Part shown: positions 55,863-64,000 of the stretch, piece by piece | How the letters are laid out: each line of letters begins with the position of its first letter | Position numbering within the stretch: the first letter of the stretch is position 1 | Source of the DNA: Paraburkholderia susongensis | GTDB lineage: Bacteria > Pseudomonadota > Gammaproteobacteria > Burkholderiales > Burkholderiaceae | Direction: 5' to 3' | Assembly (NCBI RefSeq): GCF_900177725.1 | Contig: NZ_FXAT01000002.1 | Location: 124,001 to 188,000, forward strand | Length of the DNA stretch: 64,000 nt | The notes under the pieces: model-generated | What the model was told of the DNA's origin: nothing | Database searches by the model: none | The model's input: only the letters and a program-made list of their open reading frames with translations | Program-made: the position numbers and the translations under genes

Positions 55863-57161
55863 TCACCCCACGTGCGAGATCAATTCCTTGTATGACGGTG
55901 AAAAACGGTCTGATTGAGTGCCGTCGGCAGTCACGCTGGAGACTCCGCTCACCGTGCCCGCACCCGTCGTTGCAGCGGGCGGCTCGGCGGGATAGCGGCG
56001 CAGCGGTCCGCGAAACGCGTTCAGCGGGCCATGCAATGGCTGGCCGTGATTGACCGCTGCATTCGTCGCGGCGTTGCTCGAAGCGGGTTCGGGCACATGC
56101 CGCAATGCGGGCAGCGGACGCGCCGCCGTTCTCGGCGCATAGGCCGGAGCGCTCTGCGCCGATGCCGCCATGCTTGCAGCCGCCGTCGCTACCGCGGTTC
56201 CGGCCGGCGCAGCAGACATCTGTGCCGCCGCGGCCGCCTGCGTCAGGCATTCGCGATCGATCCACTGACGCGCCCAGTCGAGCGCGTACTGCTGCGCGTC
56301 CTGCGCATCGGTAAAGCGCGGGCCGACGAGGCCCGAGCGCTCGACGCGCTTGCCGTCCTTCATGATTTCGGCCCACGCGCGATACATCGCGCTGGGCACC
56401 TGCTCGACCACGACGTAGATCAGATAACCGCGCGGATCGGCAACCTGCATGCCGCTCGGCGCGAGACTCATCGACAGGGACGCGCGTTGATCGTCCAGCG
56501 CGTGCATGGGACGTGCGAATGCCGACGCGGAAACCTCGTAGTCCGCCGCCGCACTCGTCATGTACGCAGGGTTTGCCGCGCGCTCATCGAGCGCCGCGTC
56601 TGCCTGTTGTGCACGCGGATCGGCTTGCATCGGCGCGGGCTGCGTGTCGCCCGCGGCGCTCGCCGCGGGCGCATGCGCGAGACCGGACAGTTGCCGTGTG
56701 ATATCCGCGATCGGATCGGCCGAGCGCCATTGACTCAGCGCGTTCGACGCACCGGGCGCTTGCCACGACTCGGGACTCTTCCACGACACGCCGCGCAGGC
56801 TTTCGTCGCGCGTGCTGGGGGTTGGCGCGACCGGCGCGGCGGGTTTGGCCACGACGGGCGGCACCGGTTCGGGAATATAGGCGAAGGTGCGCCCGGTTTG
56901 CGACAGCAGACGGACCATCTCGAGCAGCGTGCCGTTCAGCTGCCATTCTTCAAACCGGCGCCGGCACGTGGGGCCGGACGGATAACGGCCCGGCAGCTTC
57001 GACCAGGGCTCGCCGGTGGTCAGAATCCACAGCACGGCATTCGCCACGATACGCGGTTCGGCGCGCGGCCGGCCGCGGCGATTCAGACGGACGGCCGGCT
57101 CGTCGGAGACGAGCGGCGCAAGCAGCATCCATTCGTCATTGTTTAGTTCATCGAAAAACAT
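55863..57161 (-). CDS. IS5-type transposase DNA-binding domain fused to an unknown C-terminus
   Basis: A 432-residue protein. Residues 1-90 match the N-terminal DUF4096 domain of IS5/IS402 transposases: FFDELNNDEWMLLAPLVSDE, RGRPRAEPRIVANAVLWIL, TGEPWSKLP and PSGPTCRRRFEEW. No DDE catalytic domain follows. Instead there is a long Ala/Pro/Gln-rich linker. A compact block (about residues 242-300: GYLIYVVVEQVPSAMYRAW, then GLVGPRFTDAQDAQQYALD and WARQWID) looks like a small alpha/beta domain. The last 115 residues are low complexity. No terminal repeats or target duplications were noticed. GGAG lies before the ATG at 57161. It looks like a domesticated DNA-binding protein, convergent with bceA. 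Confidence 0.72.
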   Translation of the reverse strand: MFFDELNNDEWMLLAPLVSDEPAVRLNRRGRPRAEPRIVANAVLWILTTGEPWSKLPGRYPSGPTCRRRFEEWQLNGTLLEMVRLLSQTGRTFAYIPEPVPPVVAKPAAPVAPTPSTRDESLRGVSWKSPESWQAPGASNALSQWRSADPIADITRQLSGLAHAPAASAAGDTQPAPMQADPRAQQADAALDERAANPAYMTSAAADYEVSASAFARPMHALDDQRASLSMSLAPSGMQVADPRGYLIYVVVEQVPSAMYRAWAEIMKDGKRVERSGLVGPRFTDAQDAQQYALDWARQWIDRECLTQAAAAAQMSAAPAGTAVATAAASMAASAQSAPAYAPRTAARPLPALRHVPEPASSNAATNAAVNHGQPLHGPLNAFRGPLRRYPAEPPAATTGAGTVSGVSSVTADGTQSDRFSPSYKELISHVG

Positions 57162-57784
57162 TGGATTTTCTCCACGCAGCCTGGCCTGGCCGCGGCGTTG
57201 GGCCGGCCACGGATTCACAGCGTTCACGATCCGTGTGCGACCCCCGGTTGCACAAATTTGTTTTGTACGTTCGGCTGGCTGGTCGATACCGCCCGGACTT
57301 GGTGCGGTTCATCCCTATTGCGAAGCACAAAACGCGGTCTCACTCGTGCATGGGAGAATTTGTGCACGAAGCATACCATCCCAACCAGGGCCTGAATATG
57401 ATTGAGACAAGTGTTACGGATAGAAACAATCTTGTCCTTTTCGCTGCGTCGATTCACGTATTGCCGTAACAGAAATGCCATCTTATCCGGCATCGAATCG
57501 GCCTATTGCATAGCACAATGAAATATATTCGATAGAAATGGCATTTACAAATTCGTTTATCGAACCGGGCAGCATTTCGATGCTTTCTGGCAGTCCGTGA
57601 ATGACGGATGCGGCGGGTGGGATCGCCGTTCGGCGACGTGTGCGCGTCGTGGAAACCGCGCGATAAGGAGCGCGCACGCGCCCTGTATGCGAGCCGCATG
57701 TGCCGCGTGCGCCCGCACGTGCTCATCAGGCAGCGCGTCTTTCGATGCCTTACCTGTTCGATGTTGCCGTGTTGGTCCGCGCCG
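57162..57784. other. Gene-poor region upstream of the transposase-derived gene
   Basis: About 620 bp. The part from 57380 to 57560 is AT-rich. It contains ATTGCATAGCACAAT (57505-57519), which recurs with one change at 58307. No gene or terminator is supported. Confidence 0.45.
57505..57519. repeat. 15-nt motif, copy 1
   Basis: ATTGCATAGCACAAT; copy 2 at 58307-58321 differs at one base. Both lie in AT-rich gaps either side of the YciI-like gene. Confidence 0.45.
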
Positions 57785-58081
57785 TCAGCGCACCGGTTTG
57801 GACGCGTGCTCGCCCACGACGGTGCTCCACTCGCGCACGCGCCAACGCGTCACGAGTCCGGAGAGCACGTACGGATCCGCCTTGGCAAAGGCTTCGGCGA
57901 GCGCTGGCGACGCGCCGCTGAAAAGCAGCACGGCACCGTCGGCAGGATCGGCCAGCGCGCCGGCCAGCACGAGTTCGCCGCGATCCGCCGCGGCCCACGC
58001 GAGCTTCAGATGCGCGTCGCGATACTCGCCGCGCCGCTCGAGATAGTCGTCCACAAGGTCGTACATCAGCAGGTAGTGCAT
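57785..58081 (-). CDS. YciI-like family protein
   Basis: A 98-residue protein of the YCII/dimeric alpha-beta barrel group: MHYLLMYDLVDDYLERRGEY, then HLKLAWAAADRGELVLAGAL, GAVLLFSGASPALAEAFAK and DPYVLSGLVTRWRVREW. His22 in DAHL and the conserved DPYV block are visible, as in other YciI proteins. These small cytoplasmic proteins have varied and mostly unknown roles. It is monocistronic. Its 5' side has a 456-bp gap shared with the psiF-like gene. Confidence 0.88.
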   Translation of the reverse strand: MHYLLMYDLVDDYLERRGEYRDAHLKLAWAAADRGELVLAGALADPADGAVLLFSGASPALAEAFAKADPYVLSGLVTRWRVREWSTVVGEHASKPVR

Positions 58082-58537
58082 GGCGAGCCTCCTTGGGCTG
58101 GCAGCAAAGGGAAAAATGACACTGGACCGGCACGCTTCAGGTCAATATTACGCATGCCGCTATTCAGCGAATTTCCTGCTTATTTTCTATTCATTTGCAC
58201 TCGCAGCAATGCAAAAGGCATCCGCCGTTTATCCGTTGTTTTTCAGGCGACGTCCCGAATAGCGGGTGATTCAATTCGCTTGAAATGGCCGGCTGGATTA
58301 GTCAGCATTGCATAGCATAATTCTCGCGCATTTCCATTCGGCCGTTTCAAACGCGAAGCGCGCGTTTCGCCCGGTCCCTAAGGGAAAACGAGCTGCGGCC
58401 GCTGTCAACCGGAAGGTGCTTTGGTCCGTTCTCGCAGACGGCATTTGCCATAATGGATGCGGCGAGGGCCCTGGATTGCCGTCGACGCCCGCGCGCATGA
58501 ACGACCAAAAACGTTTTCACCACCGATGGAGTGTCCC
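58082..58537. other. Divergent gap between YciI-like and PsiF-like genes
   Basis: 456 bp, AT-rich at 58140-58330, with no gene seen. It must hold promoters for both neighbours and contains the second 15-nt motif copy. Confidence 0.45.
58307..58321. repeat. 15-nt motif, copy 2
   Basis: ATTGCATAGCATAAT, one change from the copy at 57505-57519. It lies 226 bp upstream of the YciI-like gene and 217 bp upstream of the PsiF-like gene. Confidence 0.45.
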
Positions 58538-58834
58538 ATGAAAATCCAATCCGCTATCGCTGCGCTGGTGTTAGGTGCGGTGCTCGTGTCGCCGGCGTTC
58601 GCGCAGAACAGCCAGCAGACCAAAATGGCCGACTGTAACAAGCAGGCCGGCGACAAGAAGGGCGACGAGCGCAAGGCGTTCATGAAAACCTGCCTGTCCT
58701 CAAAGCCGGCCGCCGCCGGGCCGATGAGCCAGCAGGACAAGATGAAGATGTGCAACAAGCAGGCTGCCGACAAGAAAGGCGACGACCGCAAGGCGTTCAT
58801 GAAGACCTGCCTGTCGTCGGCGCCGGCCAACTAG
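58538..58834 (+). CDS. psiF: PsiF-repeat protein (periplasmic, two repeats)
   Basis: A 98-residue exported protein. The signal peptide ends in SPAFA. Two near-identical repeats follow: MADCNKQAGDKKGDERKAFM plus KTCLSS, and MKMCNKQAADKKGDDRKAFM plus KTCLSS. Each has two cysteines that could form a disulfide. PsiF of E. coli is phosphate-starvation inducible; its function is unknown. The ATG at 58538 has GGAG upstream. After its TAG stop the same frame goes on as a Pro/Ser/Thr/Glu-rich stretch up to a hairpin at 58904. Confidence 0.9.
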   Translation: MKIQSAIAALVLGAVLVSPAFAQNSQQTKMADCNKQAGDKKGDERKAFMKTCLSSKPAAAGPMSQQDKMKMCNKQAADKKGDDRKAFMKTCLSSAPAN

Positions 58835-58903
58835 GCACCGCAGTCGACGCCGGAATCGACGCCGGAATCGACATCAGAACCGGAGTCGGAACCGAAGCCA
58901 GCC

Positions 58904-58928
58904 GGCGCCGCGCGACGAACGCGGCGCC
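58904..58928 (+). terminator. Strong GC hairpin after psiF-like gene
   Basis: GGCGCCGCG and CGCGGCGCC form a perfect 9-bp stem with a 7-nt loop, 70 nt after the stop. There is no T-run, so it may act as a Rho-independent-like end or an mRNA stabiliser. Confidence 0.5.
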
Positions 58929-59128
58929 GGCGCATCCCTCCTTGGAACCCGCCCGCGCTTCACGGCACGGCTCGCGCTTTCCCCCTCCTTCGCAGTCCGC
59001 CCGCCCGAATGCGCCGTTTTCTTCTATGATGGCTGCGGAGACGGCCCACCCTCACATACAGAAATCAACCGGATCAAACGGGCCGCCATCTTGTCGTTCG
59101 TGCTGCTGAGCATCGATCGGAGGCAAGG

Positions 59129-59578
59129 ATGGTATCGAAGCATAAAAACCGCTGGCTAAGGCGGTGGTTGGTGGTCATCATATTCTGGGCCGTGCCCGTG
59201 GCGATCGTTGCCATCAACGAGATCCGCGAGGAAATGTCGTATAACGCCGTCGATCTCGACCGCGCGCTGACCAGCTGGAATTTCACCGACGCGCAACGCG
59301 CAGCCGGCGCGCCCGCGCACTGCCACGGCAAGCCCGACGAGGCGAAAGCCGCCGGCTGTCCGGCCGACGTGCTGGCCGCCAATGCACCGCGTCAGCAGGA
59401 CGCGATCAACGAATACAGCGTGCGCCGCTCGACGCTGATGGCTTATCTGTGGCACGCGTTCGTCGGCTACTGGGTCGTGCCGGCGGCGATTCTGTTCGCG
59501 ATCGGTGTGATCATCGGCATGGTGCGCCGCGCGTTGCGGCGCCCGCCGCCGGTCAAGAGCCCGGCGAATCACGGGTGA
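59129..59578 (+). CDS. Hypothetical inner-membrane protein, two segments
   Basis: A 149-residue protein not recognised as a named family. It has an N-terminal basic stretch (VSKHKNRWLRRW), a membrane segment (LVVIIFWAVPVAIVAINEI), a periplasmic loop of about 75 residues with two Cys (CHGKPDEAKAAGC) and a second membrane segment (YWVVPAAILFAIGVIIGMV) followed by a basic tail. The two cysteines could form a disulfide. GGAGGCAAGG directly precedes the ATG. It stands alone between the psiF-like and YSC84-like genes. Confidence 0.78.
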   Translation: MVSKHKNRWLRRWLVVIIFWAVPVAIVAINEIREEMSYNAVDLDRALTSWNFTDAQRAAGAPAHCHGKPDEAKAAGCPADVLAANAPRQQDAINEYSVRRSTLMAYLWHAFVGYWVVPAAILFAIGVIIGMVRRALRRPPPVKSPANHG

Positions 59579-59809
59579 GCGGCGAAGTTCACCGCGCGTG
59601 CAATCGGGAATACCGATCGATTCCGAAGCCCTCCCGAGCCCGGTCAAAATTACTCGAAGAGATCTCTAAAACAGCCTCGAAGCCCCTTCTCACAAGGCTT
59701 TTCGCGTTGCCACGCGGCGCGCCTTTTATGTTCGTGTGTGTTATAACTCAATGGCAACCCGGCGGGACCACCCGCGGTTGCGCCCCGGATCCACGACGGA
59801 GAAAAAACG

Positions 59810-60400
59810 ATGCAAAGACGACACTTCATGTTGAAGACGACCACTGCGCTCGCTTTCGGAGGCCTCGCGCTCGCCGGCTGCACGACGACGGGCAGCAGCG
59901 GTCACGATACGGCCGCCACCAACGCCTCGAAACGCCAGTCGATCGACGCCAGCGTCGACGGCACGATGTCCCGGCTGTTCTCGACCGTGCCGGGCTCGCG
60001 TGAGCTGGTGTCGAAGTCGCGCGGCGTGCTCGTGTTCCCGTCGGTGCTGCAGGCGGGCCTCATCGTCGGCGGCCAGTATGGCGAAGGCGCGTTGCGCGTG
60101 GGCGGAGCGACGGTCGGCTACTACAGCACGGCATCCGGCTCGTTCGGCCTGCAGGCGGGTGCGCAGTCGAAGGCGCTCATCTTCCTGTTCATGACGCAGG
60201 ACTCGCTCGACAAATTCCGCAACGCGGACGGCTGGTCGGTCGGCGGCGATGCCTCCGTCGCGCTCGTGAAGGTCGGCGCGAACGGCGCGATCGACACGAC
60301 CACGGCCACCGCTCCGGTGCAGGTCTTCGTGCTGACCAATTCCGGCCTGATGGGCGACCTGTCGCTGCAAGGCACGAAGGTCACGCGCCTGAAGATCTGA
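59810..60400 (+). CDS. YSC84-domain lipoprotein
   Basis: A 196-residue lipoprotein. An N-terminal RR-containing signal (MQRRHFMLKTTTALAFGG) leads to the lipobox LAGC (Cys24). The Ysc84/SYLF domain spans about residues 55-196: SRGVLVFPSVLQAGLIVGGQ, SFGLQAGAQSKALIFLFMT, NADGWSVGGDASVALVKVG and VFVLTNSGLMGDLSLQGTKV. Related lipoproteins occur in Burkholderia; the yeast domain binds actin and lipid, but the bacterial role is not established. A clear terminator follows. Confidence 0.9.
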   Translation: MQRRHFMLKTTTALAFGGLALAGCTTTGSSGHDTAATNASKRQSIDASVDGTMSRLFSTVPGSRELVSKSRGVLVFPSVLQAGLIVGGQYGEGALRVGGATVGYYSTASGSFGLQAGAQSKALIFLFMTQDSLDKFRNADGWSVGGDASVALVKVGANGAIDTTTATAPVQVFVLTNSGLMGDLSLQGTKVTRLKI

Positions 60401-60433
60401 GCGCGGGTCTGAGTGCATTCGTGGCAATGAAAA

Positions 60434-60464
60434 CGGCGGTGCATATCACACCGCCGCCCTTTTT
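60434..60464 (+). terminator. Rho-independent terminator of the YSC84 gene
   Basis: CGGCGGTG and CACCGCCG form a perfect 8-bp stem with loop CATATCA, followed by CCCTTTTT. It separates the convergent YSC84 and glycosyltransferase genes. Confidence 0.9.
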
Positions 60465-60504
60465 CTTTTGCTTCGCTCTCCCTCTTCCCTTCTTCCGCTA
60501 TCCG

Positions 60505-61572
60505 TCAGCCTCCTGACGTATCGATCACCTTGAAGCGCGAACGCTTCTGCGCGCGGATCACCGACTGATAAGCCTCCACGTATTGCCGCGCCATCCGGTG
60601 CGAGGTGAAGCGTTCCTCGAAGCGCCGCCGCACGCCTGCGCGCGGCACCTTGTGCAGCCGGTTGACCGCCGCCACCGCGCCGATTTCATCCTCGACGATG
60701 AAGCCCGTCACGCCCTCTTCGAGCACTTCCGGCACCGAACCGCGGTTGAACGCGATCACCGGCGTGCCGCACGCCATCGCCTCGATCATCACGAGACCGA
60801 ACGGCTCCGGCCAGTCGATCGGAAAGAGCAGCGCATGCGCGCCGGAAAGAAATTCGGCCTTCTGACCATCGGCGATCTCGCCGATGTATTCGACATACGG
60901 CAGATCGAGCAACGGCCGGATATCGCGCTCGAAGTATTCATGGTCGGCGGCATCGACTTTCGCCGCGATGCGGATCGGCATGCCGCAGCGCCCGGCGATG
61001 CGAATGGCCGTATCGACGCGCTTTTCCGGCGAAATACGGCCGAGAAACGCGAGGTATTTCTGCTCGACCGGCTGCGGCGTATAAAGCTGCTCGGGCAAGC
61101 CGTGATAGACCGTGGTGAGCCAGCGTGCCTGCGGCAGCGGATGACGCTGCGCATTCGAGATCGAGATGACCGGCGCGGTATTGAAGGTGTCGAACACCGG
61201 CTGCTGCTCGGGCAGATCGAGCCGGCCGTGCATCGTCGTGACGAACGGCGTGTCCTGGCGCTTGAAGACCGAAAACGAGTAATAGTCGAGGTGAAAATGC
61301 AGCACGTCGAAGTCCTCGGCCTGGCGGCGCACCAGTTCCATCAGCAGCATGTGCGGCGCGATGCGGTCGCGAATGCCCGGATCGAGACGCAACGCGCGCG
61401 GCCAGACGGCTTCGAGCTTCGCGCTCGTGACCGAGTCGCCGCTCGCGAACAGCGTCACGTCATGGCCCTGCTCGACCAGCGCTTCGGTGATGTAGGACAC
61501 GACGCGCTCGGTACCGCCATAAAGCTTCGGCGGCACGGATTCGGTCAGGGGGGCGATCTGCGCAATCTTCAT
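60505..61572 (-). CDS. GT4 glycosyltransferase
   Basis: A 355-residue GT-B transferase: MKIAQIAPLTESVPPKLYGG at the start, TPFVTTMHGRLDLPEQQPVF in the N-terminal domain, YLAFLGRISPEKRVDTAIRI opening the second domain and the donor site WPEPFGLVMIEAMACGTPVI (E-x7-E). GGAG precedes the ATG at 61572; earlier in-frame starts have no support. It is 250 bp from otsA on the same strand. It may act in a separate osmotic or glycan pathway rather than in cepacian synthesis, since it lies outside the bce block. The substrate is unknown. Confidence 0.88.
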   Translation of the reverse strand: MKIAQIAPLTESVPPKLYGGTERVVSYITEALVEQGHDVTLFASGDSVTSAKLEAVWPRALRLDPGIRDRIAPHMLLMELVRRQAEDFDVLHFHLDYYSFSVFKRQDTPFVTTMHGRLDLPEQQPVFDTFNTAPVISISNAQRHPLPQARWLTTVYHGLPEQLYTPQPVEQKYLAFLGRISPEKRVDTAIRIAGRCGMPIRIAAKVDAADHEYFERDIRPLLDLPYVEYIGEIADGQKAEFLSGAHALLFPIDWPEPFGLVMIEAMACGTPVIAFNRGSVPEVLEEGVTGFIVEDEIGAVAAVNRLHKVPRAGVRRRFEERFTSHRMARQYVEAYQSVIRAQKRSRFKVIDTSGG

Positions 61573-61822
61573 ATTGTGTCTCCATGAACCGGCGGCTGGC
61601 GCCTCGTGGCGATGCGCGTCGGCGACGGCCGAGTATGACAGCGCCATGACGTCCGATCAATGCACGGTTCGCATAAGGCGTACGCATCGTCCGCAATGAC
61701 TCATCGGTGACCCATTATTCCCTGGCGTCAGGAGAAAAGCCGCCGGTCTTGCATTTGCTCGGCGCTGTTACATTCGGCTTACATCCATGGATATGCGGGT
61801 CGAAACACAGAACCGCGCGCCG

Positions 61823-63235
61823 TCACTTGTGGCCGCCGCCCTCGCCCGGCTTGCGCACCGGCACGCTGCGCAAATCGTCGAGAAACGTGTCGCGCCATAC
61901 GCCGAGATCGTTCTTGCGCAGCGCCGCCATGTTGATCTCGTGACGCCGCTGGCGCGCGTCGAGCGGCATCTGCAAGGCGCGCTGCAAGGCCTCGCACATG
62001 CCGACCGCGTCGTGCGGATTGACGAGCAGCGCGCCCGACAGCTCCGCGGCCGCGCCCGCGAATATCGACAGCACGAGCACGCCGGGGTCGTCGGGGTTCT
62101 GCGCGGCGACGTATTCCTTCGCGACGAGATTCATGCCGTCGTGCAAGGGCGTGACGAAGCCGATCTGCGATTCGCGAAACAGCGACATCAGCTTCCACCG
62201 GTCGTATTGCTGGTTCAGATAGCGGATCGGCGTGTAGTCGAGGCCCGAATAGCGGCCGTTGATTCGTCCTGCTTCGTATTCGAGGTCGTGGCGGATCTTC
62301 TGATAGGTCGCGACGTCCGAGCGGGTCGGCGGCGCGATCTGCACGAGCGTGACATTGCCGCGCCATTCGGGCGAGCGCTCGAGCAGCAGCTCGAACGCGC
62401 GGAAGCGCTCGACGAGCCCCTTCGAATAATCGAGCCGGTCCACGCTCATGATGAGCTTGCGCCCTTCGAGGCTCTGCTTGAGGTCGAGCACGTGCTGGCG
62501 GCTTTCGTAGCGCTTCGCCTGCTCGGCGATCTCGTCGGGAAACACGCCGATCCGGTAGACGCCGGTGCGCAGCTTGCGCCCGAACGCCTCGGCGACGCCA
62601 TCGGCGCTCACGGTGCCGCGTGCATGGCGCGTCACGTAATCGTGGAACGCCAGTTGGTCGGTGGCGGTCTGGAAGCCGAGCAGGTCGTAGCACGACAGCG
62701 ACTTCACGAGTTCTTCGTGCGGCGGAATGTTGAGCAGAATCTGCGGCGCGGGAAACGGAATGTGCAGGAAGAAGCCGATGCGGTTCGTGACGCCCTCGTT
62801 GCGCAGCGCCTCGGCGAACGGGATCAGATGGTAATCGTGAATCCAGATGATGTCGTCGGGTTCGAGCAGCTTGACGAGCTTGTGCGCGAGCCATGCGTTC
62901 ACGCGGCGGTAGCCCGCGTACTCCTCGCGCTCGTAGCGCGCGAGGTCGTTGCGATAGTGGAACACGGGCCACAGCGTCGCGTTGGAAAAACCGCGGTAGT
63001 ACTGGTCGTAGTCCTTGCGCGTGAGGCCGACGGTCGCGAAGGTCACGGCGCCGTCCTGTTCGAGCACCGGCCCCGCATTGGCGACGGTCTCGCTGACCAC
63101 GTCGCCGCTCCAGCCGAACCATACGCCGCCCGCGTCCTTCAACGCGCCGAATACGCCGACAGCGAGCCCGCCCGCCGATCCTTTGGTTTCAGTCGGCGTC
63201 GCGACGCGATTCGACACGACGATCAGTCGGCCCAT
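61823..63235 (-). CDS. otsA: Trehalose-6-phosphate synthase
   Basis: A 470-residue GT20 enzyme, close to E. coli OtsA (474). MGRLIVVSNRVATP opens the protein. The glucose-6-phosphate loop and donor site include WIHDYHLIPFAEALR, GFFLHIPFPAPQIL, SVDRLDYSKGLVERFRAF and TPLHDGMNLVAKEYVAAQ. It joins UDP-glucose and glucose-6-phosphate to trehalose-6-phosphate for osmoprotection, drawing on GalU's product. The start at 63235 is the family start. No otsB is within the window. The MscS-like channel gene lies upstream on the same strand, 113 bp away, in keeping with an osmotic-stress unit. Confidence 0.96.
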   Translation of the reverse strand: MGRLIVVSNRVATPTETKGSAGGLAVGVFGALKDAGGVWFGWSGDVVSETVANAGPVLEQDGAVTFATVGLTRKDYDQYYRGFSNATLWPVFHYRNDLARYEREEYAGYRRVNAWLAHKLVKLLEPDDIIWIHDYHLIPFAEALRNEGVTNRIGFFLHIPFPAPQILLNIPPHEELVKSLSCYDLLGFQTATDQLAFHDYVTRHARGTVSADGVAEAFGRKLRTGVYRIGVFPDEIAEQAKRYESRQHVLDLKQSLEGRKLIMSVDRLDYSKGLVERFRAFELLLERSPEWRGNVTLVQIAPPTRSDVATYQKIRHDLEYEAGRINGRYSGLDYTPIRYLNQQYDRWKLMSLFRESQIGFVTPLHDGMNLVAKEYVAAQNPDDPGVLVLSIFAGAAAELSGALLVNPHDAVGMCEALQRALQMPLDARQRRHEINMAALRKNDLGVWRDTFLDDLRSVPVRKPGEGGGHK

Positions 63236-63348
63236 GTTGCATGTCCTCCGTTGGTTTGCACGGCGCAGCGCCTCATTGTGGGTGCGGCCGCTCATGCGCA
63301 GGTAGCAAGCTGCGCACCCGGCCGGTCAGCCGCGCCGACCGCGCGCGG

Positions 63349-64000
63349 CTAGGCCTTTTCCTTCGCCTTCTGCGCGGCGTCGGCCGCGCCCGGCCGTCCG
63401 ATGCGGCTTGCCACCGGATCGGCTTCGGTATGCGCGGCGGTGCTGCCGGCCGGCGCCTGCCTGCCGCGCGGCAGCCAGTCGACCGAATCGCCTTCGCCCG
63501 TTTCGAGTTCCGCCGACACTTCGGCACGCGCGCGCGGCAGATATTCCGGATAGTGCCGTTGAATGAAATCGAGCAAGCCTTCGCGCACCCGGCAGCGCAG
63601 ATCCCAGGCGAGGCCGGAATCGGGCGCGCTGACGAGCGCGCGCAACTGCATCGCGCGCTCGGTGCCTTCCGTGACCTGCAGCACCTGCACGCGGCGATCC
63701 CATTCGGGCGCGCTCTCGACGATGCGCGCGAGTTCTTCGCGCAGCGGCGCAAGCGGCATGCGGTAGTCGACGAACAGGAACACCGTACCGATGATCTGCG
63801 AGCTGCTGCGTGTCCAGTTCGCGAACGGATTTTCGATAAACCATTGCAGCGGCACGATCAGCCGGCGCTGGTCCCACAAACGCACCGATACATACGTGCC
63901 GGTGATCTCCTCGATGCGCCCCCACTCGCCCTGGATCACGACCACGTCGTCGAGGCGAATCGGTTGCGAGAGCGCGATCTGCAAACCGGCGATCAGGTTG
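63349..64000 (-). CDS. MscS-family mechanosensitive channel, C-terminal part (partial)
   Basis: The frame runs off the right edge; 217 C-terminal residues are visible. NLIAGLQIALSQPIRLDD is the MscS core just after the pore helix (the pore itself lies outside the window). It is followed by the beta domain (VVVIQGEWGRIEEITGTYVS; LIVPLQWFIENPFANWTRSS) and a cytoplasmic alpha/beta domain. The tail after about residue 170 of the visible part is Ala/Pro/Gly-rich. Such channels release solutes on hypo-osmotic shock. It lies upstream of otsA on the same strand. Confidence 0.88.
   Translation of the reverse strand, partial: NLIAGLQIALSQPIRLDDVVVIQGEWGRIEEITGTYVSVRLWDQRRLIVPLQWFIENPFANWTRSSSQIIGTVFLFVDYRMPLAPLREELARIVESAPEWDRRVQVLQVTEGTERAMQLRALVSAPDSGLAWDLRCRVREGLLDFIQRHYPEYLPRARAEVSAELETGEGDSVDWLPRGRQAPAGSTAAHTEADPVASRIGRPGAADAAQKAKEKA

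Noticed and set aside
55863..57161. A complete insertion sequence
   Set aside because: Only the transposase N-terminal domain is present; no DDE residues, terminal inverted repeats or target duplications were found.
61787..63352. 521-codon plus-strand frame opposite otsA
   Set aside because: Antisense of a clear trehalose-phosphate synthase.

Overview
The window is high-GC, densely coded DNA. Several features point to Burkholderiaceae, most likely Paraburkholderia: a trimeric porin of the OmpC-like Burkholderia type, GcvA-like LysR and ArsR/AHSA1 gene pairs, and above all a complete exopolysaccharide locus with the gene order of the Burkholderia cepacian (bce) clusters. No rRNA, tRNA, phage or CRISPR was seen.

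Layout. (1) 1-2467: N-terminal part of a large autotransporter-type adhesin (minus strand, runs off the left edge), divergent from a LysR regulator. (2) 3606-9454: a four-gene minus-strand catabolic operon (AldA-like aldehyde dehydrogenase, MFS carrier, enolase-superfamily sugar-acid dehydratase, GMC oxidoreductase), divergent from a porin; two inverted repeats lie between them. (3) 10957-11767: ArsR regulator plus AHSA1/SRPBCC protein. (4) 11882-20558: nitrate assimilation operon nirB-nirD-nas-narK. The nitrate reductase is fused to a CysJ-like flavodoxin/NADPH reductase. The operon leader has a readable sigma-54 promoter, an NtrC-like site, a hexaloop hairpin and an intrinsic terminator just before nirB. 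This is the layout expected for NtrC plus NasT/NasR-type antitermination control. (5) 20917-24762: a MOSC protein, then glcG-glcB (malate synthase G). (6) 24928-55751: the exopolysaccharide region. (7) 55863-64000: a gene carrying only the DNA-binding end of an IS5-type transposase, small envelope and stress genes, a glycosyltransferase, otsA and the end of an MscS channel.

Exopolysaccharide region. Divergent bceA (GDP-mannose supply) and bceB-K (UndP sugar transferase, UDP-glucose dehydrogenase, Wzb, Wza, Wzc, five glycosyltransferases or polymerase genes) match cepacian cluster I one for one. Genes at 24928-38592 match cluster II: galU, two acyltransferases, a flippase, a double glycosyltransferase, gmd, a secreted beta-propeller and an SGNH hydrolase. 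Together they supply UDP-glucose, UDP-glucuronate, GDP-mannose and the GDP-rhamnose precursor. They then build the repeat unit on undecaprenyl phosphate, flip and polymerise it, and export it through Wza under Wzc/Wzb control, with acylation or deacylation. The GDP-4-keto-6-deoxymannose reductase of that pathway (Rmd) is not in the window. Three AT-rich islands carry the promoters of these units.

Accessory signs: an orphan CDI-type immunity gene preceded by the last codons of its toxin lies inside the polysaccharide region. A COG4705 membrane protein and a VOC protein are inserted between the two bce halves. A 47-residue membrane peptide gene lies upstream of galU.
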